In this document: piece after piece, positions 55,741-64,000 of the stretch
How positions within the stretch are numbered: the stretch's first letter is position 1
Layout: every line of letters begins with the position of its first letter
Assembly (NCBI RefSeq): GCF_024298905.1
Contig: NZ_CP101154.1
Location: 2,232,001 to 2,296,000, forward strand
DNA: 64,000 nt
Direction of reading: 5' to 3'
Source of the DNA: Natronomonas marina
GTDB lineage: Archaea > Halobacteriota > Halobacteria > Halobacteriales > Haloarculaceae
Notes under the pieces: generated by a model
Told to the model about the DNA's origin: nothing
Seen by the model: the letters and a program-made list of their open reading frames with translations, nothing else
The model's database searches: none
Made by a program: the position numbers and the translations under genes

Positions 55741-55873
55741 ATCGCCCGGCGGCGACGGGCAAGTCTCTGTCGGTGGCTCTCGAACTATCACTTAAAACCG
55801 ATCCACGCGGCGGAAGTGGTCGGCGGCGGCGACCGGCAACCGAATTTATCCGGTCGGAACCCCTACGAGGGGT

Positions 55874-56581
55874 ATGGACGCGTCCTACGATTTCGAGGAG
55901 TCGGTCGTGCTGGTGACCGGAGTCAGCGGTGCGCTCGGTAGCGCCGTCGCGGCGGCGTTCGACGATTGCGGGGCGACGGTCTGTGGGGCAGACGTCGTGG
56001 CTCCCACGGAGGAGGACGCGCTGGTCGAACCCGGAACGGTCGAGTTCTACGAGACCGACGCCACCGACGAGGACAGCGTCGCCGAGACGGTCGAGACCAT
56101 CGTCGACGAGCACGGCCGCCTCGACGCGCTCTGCAACGTCGCGGGCACCTGGCGCGGCGGCGACCCCATCCACGAGACCGACGTCTCCGAGTTCGAGCTG
56201 CTGTTCGACGTGAACCTGAAGTCGATGTTCCTGACATCGAAGCACGCCATCCCGCACCTCCGGGAGACGGAGGGCGCCATCGTCTCGGTGTCGGCCCGGT
56301 CGTCGCTGGAGGGCGGCGAGGGCGACGGACCCTACCGGGCCTCGAAGGCCGGCGTTCGCCTCCTGACGGAGACCATCGCCGAGGAGAACCTCGGCACCGT
56401 CCGGGCCAACGCCGTCATGCCGAGCGTCATCGACACGCCGATGAACCGCGAGATGATGCCGGACGCCGACCACGACGAGTGGGTCGACCCCGCCGATATC
56501 GCCGACGTGGTGCTGTTCCTCTGTACGGGGCAGGCAGGCGTCACCAGCGGCGCCGCGGTGCCGGTCTACGGCGAGGCCTGA
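55874..56581 (+). CDS. SDR-family oxidoreductase
   Basis: 235 aa. TGVSGALGSA nucleotide loop, CNVAG, SVSARSS and YRASK catalytic segment, VIDTPMNREMM loop. GAGGGG precedes the ATG. Substrate unknown. Monocistronic. Confidence 0.8.
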   Translation: MDASYDFEESVVLVTGVSGALGSAVAAAFDDCGATVCGADVVAPTEEDALVEPGTVEFYETDATDEDSVAETVETIVDEHGRLDALCNVAGTWRGGDPIHETDVSEFELLFDVNLKSMFLTSKHAIPHLRETEGAIVSVSARSSLEGGEGDGPYRASKAGVRLLTETIAEENLGTVRANAVMPSVIDTPMNREMMPDADHDEWVDPADIADVVLFLCTGQAGVTSGAAVPVYGEA

Positions 56582-56696
56582 CCGAGCGGCGACGCCGACA
56601 CGCCAGCGGATCGGCTTGTGCCGCCGTCGATTGACGGCCGTCCTGTCGGTTCGGTTCCACCAAATTTTTCCGTCAGTTGTGCCGCAACGACAACAC

Positions 56697-58019
56697 ATGG
56701 CCGACAGAGAGACGTGGGCGACCAGACTGGGATTCATCCTCGCATCGGTCGGCAGCGCGGTCGGACTGGGGAACATCTGGCGGTTCCCCTTCCAGACCGC
56801 CGAGAACGGCGGCGCGGCGTTCCTCGCGGTGTACCTGGCGGCGGTCGTGATAATCGGCCTGCCGGCGCTTTTGGCGGAGTTCGTCATCGGCCGCCGGGCG
56901 AACATCAACGCCATCACCGCCTTCGACCGACTCGACAAGCCGAACTGGAAGGCGGTCGGCGCTTTGGGCGTCCTCGCCGGCTTCTGGACGATGTCGTACT
57001 ACAGCGTCGTCGGCGGGTGGGTCATCCGCTACGTCTTCGGCAGCGCGACGGGGGCGTACTTCGGCGACCCCGGACCAGCCGATTACTTCGGTATGATCGC
57101 CTCCGGCCTGGACGCGGTCTTCCTGCACTTCGTGTTCATGGCCGTCACCGTCGGCATCGTCGCGCTGGGCGTCGAGGACGGCATCGAGAAGGCGACGAAG
57201 CTGATGGTGCCGAGCATCGTCGTGCTGATGGTGGGGCTGGCGGCCTACGCCGCGACCCTGCCCGGCGGCGGCGAGGGGTACGCGTTCTTCCTGACGCCGG
57301 ACCTCGGGACCATCGTCGCCAACTTCGAGACGGTGGTCCCGGCCGCGGTCGGACAGGCGCTGTTCTCGCTGTCGCTCGGCTTCTCGGTGATGATAACGTA
57401 CGCCTCCTACCTCGGGAAGGACGAGAACCTCGGGACCGACGGCGTCAGCATCGCGGCGTTCAACACCTTCGTCGGCGTGCTGGCCGGCTTCGTCGTCTTC
57501 CCGCTTTTGTTCGCACAGGGGGTCGAGGTCGGCGACGCCGGCGCAGGCGCGGTGTTCGTCTCGGTCGCGTCCGCGTTCGTGGACCTGCCCTTCGGCAGGG
57601 TTCTCGGCGTCGTCTTCTTCGGCGTCGTGCTCATCGCAGCGCTGTCGTCGGCCATCAGCCTGCTGGAGGTCGTCGTCTCCTACGTCGTCGACAACTATCG
57701 GTTCAGCCGTCCGGCGACCGCCGTCGGCCTCGGTGCCGTGCTCTTCGTCGGCGGTATCCCCTCTGCGATGTACGACGGATGGCTCGGCTGGTTCGACACC
57801 GTCGCGGTGAACCTGCTGCTGCCGCTGGCGGCGCTCGGCGTCGTCTTCTTCGTGGGCTGGGTGATGGCCGGCGACGCCGTCGACGAGATTCGGCAGGGCA
57901 CCGGCGGCGCCGAGACACTGTCGGTCGTGTGGCTGTGGTCGCTCCGGACAGTGGTGCTCGTGGCCGTGGCCGGGACCCTCGTTTTGAGCCTCCAGGGGCT
58001 GTCGGCACCGCCGCTGTAG
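56697..58019 (+). CDS. Neurotransmitter:sodium symporter family transporter
   Basis: 440 aa from the ATG at 56697. The NSS signature GSAVGLGNIWRFPFQTAENGG is near residues 17-37 in the first membrane segment, and SLGFSVMITYASYLG in the middle is also typical. Hydrophobicity gives about 11-12 segments. Na+-coupled uptake of amino acids or related solutes is expected; the substrate is unknown. Confidence 0.88.
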   Translation: MADRETWATRLGFILASVGSAVGLGNIWRFPFQTAENGGAAFLAVYLAAVVIIGLPALLAEFVIGRRANINAITAFDRLDKPNWKAVGALGVLAGFWTMSYYSVVGGWVIRYVFGSATGAYFGDPGPADYFGMIASGLDAVFLHFVFMAVTVGIVALGVEDGIEKATKLMVPSIVVLMVGLAAYAATLPGGGEGYAFFLTPDLGTIVANFETVVPAAVGQALFSLSLGFSVMITYASYLGKDENLGTDGVSIAAFNTFVGVLAGFVVFPLLFAQGVEVGDAGAGAVFVSVASAFVDLPFGRVLGVVFFGVVLIAALSSAISLLEVVVSYVVDNYRFSRPATAVGLGAVLFVGGIPSAMYDGWLGWFDTVAVNLLLPLAALGVVFFVGWVMAGDAVDEIRQGTGGAETLSVVWLWSLRTVVLVAVAGTLVLSLQGLSAPPL

Positions 58020-58089
58020 GGAGTCGGAAACTCTTTTCTAGGTGCCCGTCGTTGCAGCCGTCAATGAGTCACGCGGGGCGTGAGATGGC

Positions 58090-59640
58090 ATGACGATGGA
58101 GGAGGACCTCGAGGAACTGCGCGAGAAGAAGCGCGAGGCCGCGAAGGGCGGCGGCGAGGAGCGCATCGCAAAACAGCACGAAAAGGGGAAGATGACCGCC
58201 CGCGAGCGGATCGACTACTTCCTCGACGACAGCACCTTCCAGGAGTTCGACCAGCTGAAGACCCACCGGTCGACGAACTTCGACATGGACGAACGCCACC
58301 CCTACGGCGACGGCGTCGTCACCGGCTACGGCGAGGTCGACGGCCGACAGGTGTTCGTCTTCGCCCACGACTTCACCGTCTTCGGCGGGTCCCTCGGCGA
58401 AGCCTTCGCCGAGAAGGTCTGCAAGGTGATGGACCGCGCCATCGAGACCGGCGCGCCCATCGTCGGGCTGAACGACTCGGCGGGCGCCCGCATCCAGGAG
58501 GGCATCGACTCCCTCGCGGGGTACGCCGACATATTCCACCGCAACCAGAAGGCGAGCGGCGTCGTCCCACAGATCTCGGCCATCATGGGTCCCTGCGCCG
58601 GCGGCGCGGTCTACTCGCCGGCCATCACCGACTTCGTGTTCATGGTCGAGGACACCAGCCACATGTTCATCACGGGGCCGGACGTCATCGAGACGGTGAC
58701 CGGCGAGGAGGTGGGCTTCGAGGAACTGGGCGGCGCCCGGACCCACACCACCGAGTCCGGCGTCGCCCACTTCTCGTCGGCCGACGAGAAGGAGGCGCTG
58801 GACGACATCCGGTATCTGCTCTCCTTTCTGCCGTCGAACAACGTCGAGGACCCCCCGCAGGTCGAGCCGTGGGACGACCCCGACCGCCGCGACGAGGAAC
58901 TGGCCGACATCGTCCCGTCGGAACCGCAGAAGCCCTACGACATCGTCGACGTCATCGACCGGGTCGTCGACGAGGACTCCTTCTTCGAGGTCGGGGAGGG
59001 CTTCGCCCGCAACCTCGTGACCGGGTTCGGCCGGCTGGACGGCCGCTCGGTCGGCATCGTCGCCAACCAGCCGCGCGTCAACGCCGGCACGCTCGACATC
59101 GAGTCCTCGCTGAAGGGCGCCCGGTTCGTCCGCTTCTGTGACGCCTTCAACGTCCCCATCCTCACCTTCGTCGACGTGCCGGGGTTCATGCCCGGCACCG
59201 ACCAGGAGCACAACGGCATCATCAAACACGGCGCGAAACTCCTGTACGCCTACTCGGAGGCGACGGTACCGCTGCTCACCGTCATCACCCGCAAGGCCTA
59301 CGGCGGCGCCTACGACGTGATGGCCTCCAAGCACCTGGAGGCCGACGTCAACTACGCCTGGCCAACCGCCGAAATCGCGGTCATGGGACCGAAGGGCGCG
59401 GTCAACGTCCTCTACAGCGACGAACTCGAGGCGGCCGACGACGTCGAGAGCCGCCGAGAGGAGCTCATCGACGACTACCGCGACACCTTCGCCAACCCCT
59501 ACACGGCGGCCGAGCGGGGCTTCGTCGACGACGTCCTCGAACCGGCCGAGACGCGCCCGCGGCTCATCCGGGACCTGCGGATGCTCGAATCCAAGCGCAA
59601 GGACCAGCCCGACCGCAAGCACGGCAACATCCCGCTATGA
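58090..59640 (+). CDS. pccB: Propionyl-CoA carboxylase carboxyltransferase subunit
   Basis: 516 aa. AccD/PccB layout: [43 protein letters not shown] and [13 protein letters not shown] in the first half; [28 protein letters not shown] and [10 protein letters not shown] in the second. It transfers CO2 from biotin to propionyl- and/or acetyl-CoA. Its stop overlaps pccX (ATGA). Confidence 0.93.
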   Translation: MTMEEDLEELREKKREAAKGGGEERIAKQHEKGKMTARERIDYFLDDSTFQEFDQLKTHRSTNFDMDERHPYGDGVVTGYGEVDGRQVFVFAHDFTVFGGSLGEAFAEKVCKVMDRAIETGAPIVGLNDSAGARIQEGIDSLAGYADIFHRNQKASGVVPQISAIMGPCAGGAVYSPAITDFVFMVEDTSHMFITGPDVIETVTGEEVGFEELGGARTHTTESGVAHFSSADEKEALDDIRYLLSFLPSNNVEDPPQVEPWDDPDRRDEELADIVPSEPQKPYDIVDVIDRVVDEDSFFEVGEGFARNLVTGFGRLDGRSVGIVANQPRVNAGTLDIESSLKGARFVRFCDAFNVPILTFVDVPGFMPGTDQEHNGIIKHGAKLLYAYSEATVPLLTVITRKAYGGAYDVMASKHLEADVNYAWPTAEIAVMGPKGAVNVLYSDELEAADDVESRREELIDDYRDTFANPYTAAERGFVDDVLEPAETRPRLIRDLRMLESKRKDQPDRKHGNIPL

Positions 59641-59876
59641 GGCTGGACGTTCCCGACGACGCCGACTCGGCGGAGGCGGCCGCCATCGCCGCCGCCGTTC
59701 GGGCGCACGTCTCGGCCGACGACTCGGAGGACGAGGCGGCGTCCGACGACGGCTGGGACGGGGCCCGCTGGCGGTTCCGGGGCCGTGTGGACGCGCTCCA
59801 GCGCCGCCGCGTCCGCGTGCCGACGGCCGCGCCCCAGGACGCCTGGACTGCGGCCGGCCGGACCGACCGCCTCTGA
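59637..59876 (+). CDS. pccX: Propionyl-CoA carboxylase small subunit PccX-like
   Basis: 79 aa, acidic N-terminus then [19 protein letters not shown] and a tail [16 protein letters not shown] small third subunit in this position was described for the Haloferax mediterranei enzyme and is needed for activity there. Overlaps pccB by ATGA; pccA follows after 185 bp. Confidence 0.75.
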   Translation: MRLDVPDDADSAEAAAIAAAVRAHVSADDSEDEAASDDGWDGARWRFRGRVDALQRRRVRVPTAAPQDAWTAAGRTDRL

Positions 59877-60061
59877 ACGCCGGCCGGTCCGTCGTCGACG
59901 CGACCGAATCGGTCCCCCCGGTGTCGTCCGCGACGCGTCGCCGGCAGTTCGTCAACCCGCGATACGGAATCGGTAGACGGCCTGCGGGCGTAAATTCTCC
60001 CGGAGTTTGCAATTGTGGAAATCGACAGAATGACGTATGCCCCGCGATTTGCTCCGCACAC

Positions 60062-61900
<1,839 letters not shown>

Positions 61901-61998
61901 CACCCGCCCGACGGCGGAACTTCTATATATACTTTCAGCTGAGTTCTAGCGCTGTGTTCTCGCGTGCGTCTATACTGGAGCCAGTAGCATACGTTCGT

Positions 61999-62151
61999 AT
62001 GTCGAGCAGCGAGGAGGTCCGACACGGCATCGCGGTCTGTGAGAACTGCGATGCGATCCAGCCGGTGGAAGTACGCCCGGATGGTGAACTCGAGGCGATG
62101 GGGAACCCGAACTGCCGGTGTGGGAGCAACCAGTTCCGATTGGTCGAATAA
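61999..62151 (+). CDS. 50-aa zinc-ribbon protein
   Basis: From the ATG at 61999. CENC near residue 14 and CRCG near residue 41 form a probable zinc site; the rest is acidic. One of many small haloarchaeal zinc-finger proteins. Some of these proteins affect cell physiology, but nothing specific can be said here. Confidence 0.6.
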   Translation: MSSSEEVRHGIAVCENCDAIQPVEVRPDGELEAMGNPNCRCGSNQFRLVE

Positions 62152-62265
62152 GCCGAGACCGGCTCCGACCGGTCGAACGGGCCGACCGTCGACGATTTTC
62201 GAGTCCTCTCTTGCGGTGAGTTCGCCGGCGCCGCTGTCGTGTGTACGCGAGGCTCCGCGCCGACG

Positions 62266-62496
62266 TCAGTTGTCGATCTGTATCGAAACGACGTACAGCA
62301 GGGCGATACAGAGCGGTAACGCCGTCATCACGAGGACGCCCACGAGCAGGTAGCCGCCCACGGGGCCGAGGGCCAACTCCGGGGTCGGGACGGCGGCGCG
62401 GCCGGGGAGCATCGGCGCCGAGAGCGCGAGTCCGCCGGCAACGCCAGCGAGGAAGGCGCCCGCGGTTCCGGTCGGGTCACGGAAGCTACTGCTCAC
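62266..62496 (-). CDS. Small two-helix membrane protein
   Basis: 76 aa from a GTG at 62496. Two hydrophobic segments: AGAFLAGVAGGLALSAPML and GGYLLVGVLVMTALPLCIALLYVV. No known domain. It lies 29 bp after the membrane protein at 62526 on the same strand. Confidence 0.55.
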   Translation of the reverse strand: MSSSFRDPTGTAGAFLAGVAGGLALSAPMLPGRAAVPTPELALGPVGGYLLVGVLVMTALPLCIALLYVVSIQIDN

Positions 62497-62525
62497 GGCG
62501 ACCCTTGCGCTTGCGGGTATATAAT

Positions 62526-63308
62526 TCACCCGAGGGTTACCGCCGAGACGAGGACGGCGGTGCCCGACCAGAGCGTCACGACCGAGACGACGAAGACGAC
62601 GGTCCGGCCGGCGTCGGTCCGCCACCGCGAGAGCCGACCGCAGACGGCGACGATCACGAGTCCGACCGCGAGGTGGGCGGCGACGAGGGCCCACCACCCG
62701 GGAGCGACGCCGGCCGCCGAAAACGCCGGGCGCAGCGCCGACGCGAAGAGCCCCTCGGCGTCGGCCGCCAGCAGACGTCCGGCGGCGACGGATGCGGCCC
62801 CCTCGAAGACGACGGTCACGACGGCGAACAGCCCGGAGAGCCGCAGTTCGGTGAACAGGTCCGTGACGAGGAACCCGAACGCGACGAAGCCGACCGCTGC
62901 CGGTACGGCGGCGGCGACGGGCACGATGAGGACCCACACGAGGCTGCTCGCGGGCGCCCCCAGGTGGGTCACAAGCGCCACGAGGACGACGGCGGCGACC
63001 CCGACGCCCGCGGCCGCGAAGTAGCGCTCCCGGTAGTCGACCCCCCAACCGGCGGCAAGACGGCCGACGACGATCCACGAGGCGGCGGCGAACCCCGCGA
63101 CGACCGAGAGGAGCAGGCTCGCCGAGGGGGACGTTTCGAGGGCCGCGTAGACGCCGGCGCCGCTGGCGACCGTGACGGCTCCGCCCGCGACTGCCCAGGG
63201 GCCGGCCGCCGGAACCGTCCAGTGGGAGAACCCGTCTTCGACGGCGAGGCCGACGGCCGCGAGCGTTGCGAGACACGACACGACGACCGCCGGCGACGCC
63301 ACCTCCAT
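62526..63308 (-). CDS. Multi-spanning membrane protein
   Basis: 260 aa from the ATG at 63308. About seven or eight hydrophobic segments (for example VVSCLATLAAVGLAV, LLLSVVAGFAAASWIVVG, VLIVPVAAAVPAAVGFVAFG). The ATG at 63419 is less likely. No family is certain; the Ala/Val-rich pattern resembles haloarchaeal integral membrane proteins of unknown function. Confidence 0.6.
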   Translation of the reverse strand: MEVASPAVVVSCLATLAAVGLAVEDGFSHWTVPAAGPWAVAGGAVTVASGAGVYAALETSPSASLLLSVVAGFAAASWIVVGRLAAGWGVDYRERYFAAAGVGVAAVVLVALVTHLGAPASSLVWVLIVPVAAAVPAAVGFVAFGFLVTDLFTELRLSGLFAVVTVVFEGAASVAAGRLLAADAEGLFASALRPAFSAAGVAPGWWALVAAHLAVGLVIVAVCGRLSRWRTDAGRTVVFVVSVVTLWSGTAVLVSAVTLG

Positions 63309-63493
63309 ACTCCCCGCCGCGCTCCGGGAGAGAAAAGCCCTTGCGGTCCGGACGACCGGCGACCGGCCGCGGTCCCGAGCACTCGACTCCCGGTACGAGC
63401 CCGGTTCCGCCGGAATCACGGTGGGTTCGAGACGGGCTCGCGTAGCTGATCGATGCGAGACATTATACTGTAGGGGTGACGAATGGTGGCACG

Positions 63494-64000
63494 ATGGGAC
63501 GCTTCGACGACTACGTGCCAGCCGGGGCGATCCTGGCGCTCGGTGGCCTCGGGGCTATCGCCGTCGCGGGGTGGTACGCCTCGACCGTGGAGACGATCGA
63601 CGGGCTGTTGCTCCTCGCGCTGGCGCCGCTGTTCGTCGCCGGTGGACTGCTGGCCTCGCTCGGCTATCGCGTCCGCTCGCTGGATGCCGGCGGGGTCCGC
63701 GTCGTGGCCTGGACCCTCGTGCCCGCCGTCGCGGTCGCCGCGGTCGGCGACCTCCTCTTGGCCCAGGAGTTCGGCATCACGCTCCCGGACTCGGTGCTGG
63801 TGGTCGCCACCATCGCGTCGGTCGGCGGCGCCGCCGGCGCAGTCGGCGGGTTCCTCGCCGCACGCCAGGAGAGCGCGGTCGCGGACGCCGAGCGGCGAGC
63901 CGACCGGGCCGAGCGGTTCGTCGAGGGCGCAAGCGGGTTCGCCGTCGTCCGACTGGACCCCGAGGGGTTCGTCGAGACCTGGAGCGAGGGCGCGGCGGCC
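63494..64000 (+). CDS. Membrane sensor protein, 3' end outside window
   Basis: 169 residues visible from the ATG at 63494. About four membrane segments (AILALGGLGAIAVAGWYAS, LLLLALAPLFVAGGLLASLGY, VVAWTLVPAVAVAAVGDLLL, VVATIASVGGAAGAVGGFLA) are followed by a helical linker (ADAERRADRAERFVEGA). The start of a PAS-like domain (GFAVVRLDPEGFVETWSEGA) comes next. A histidine kinase is likely but its catalytic domain is not in view. Confidence 0.7.
   Translation, partial: MGRFDDYVPAGAILALGGLGAIAVAGWYASTVETIDGLLLLALAPLFVAGGLLASLGYRVRSLDAGGVRVVAWTLVPAVAVAAVGDLLLAQEFGITLPDSVLVVATIASVGGAAGAVGGFLAARQESAVADAERRADRAERFVEGASGFAVVRLDPEGFVETWSEGAAA

Overview
The window is a piece of a haloarchaeal genome. 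The evidence is the acidic proteins, the GGAGGT-type ribosome binding sites mixed with near-leaderless starts, and typical haloarchaeal families: a Tat-exported subtilase, a HTH-10 regulator, PccB/PccX/PccA, TumE/TumA, haloarchaeal tyrosine recombinases and an ISH8-type IS. It falls into two parts. From 1 to about 41.2 kb is an accessory island of defence genes, toxin-antitoxin remnants, recombinases and plasmid-like hypothetical genes. From about 41.3 kb to the end is visibly GC-richer, conserved chromosome. The junction at 41.03-41.18 kb carries duplicated tRNA-3'-end-like sequence next to an integrase gene, so it looks like the right attachment boundary of an integrated element.

Defence block 1 (1-15.1 kb, visibly lower GC) holds two back-to-back operons that share a paralogous core. 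The minus-strand genes encode a MORC-type GHKL ATPase fused to a DNA methyltransferase (4412-7345), then a PLD-nuclease/SF2 helicase, a 60-aa protein and a Rad50/DndD-like ATPase with a CxxC hook. A small REase-like gene (3874-4362) lies between them on the other strand. The plus-strand operon encodes the methyltransferase and the MORC ATPase as separate genes, followed by an McrB-type AAA+ GTPase with a possible EVE/PUA-like domain and an McrC-like PD-(D/E)xK nuclease. The same MORC+methylase sensor/modifier thus seems to be wired to two different effectors, once fused and once split.

Defence block 2 (15.2-22.5 kb, GC-rich) is a compact, overlapping operon: a zinc-finger protein, a Cas7-like RAMP, a small protein, a conserved unknown, a second RAMP with two glycine-rich loops (Cas5-like), a DEDD exonuclease and then an HNH nuclease. 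It matches the published description of the haloarchaeal HRAMP locus, a derived class 1 CRISPR-Cas relative without array or standard effector nuclease. I see no CRISPR array in the window. A small regulator with a cluster of AGTRACT boxes lies between the two blocks.

Region 22.6-35 kb holds HTH proteins, a papain/transglutaminase-like protein, an AbiEi antitoxin whose AbiEii partner is reduced to a fragment, TumE/TumA, a tyrosine recombinase, an OB-like/zinc-ribbon pair, a possible structured RNA and an archaeal AAA+/DUF234 ATPase. A diverged repeat of about 150 bp occurs at 26.96 and 34.81 kb. Region 35-41.2 kb has zinc-ribbon and small proteins and two recombinase genes. One recombinase is split by an ISH8-group IS with a 10-bp target duplication, and removing the IS restores a 495-codon frame.

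The core part encodes: a secreted subtilase; a DNA glycosylase; a siroheme nitrite/sulfite reductase with an F420-dehydrogenase-like partner; a RecA-like protein; an anchored TP-rich surface protein; an SDR; SucCD; an R2lox-like diiron protein; a HTH-10 regulator; a GDPD; a second SDR; an NSS transporter; propionyl-CoA carboxylase (PccB-PccX-PccA); small membrane and zinc-ribbon proteins; and the start of a membrane sensor.
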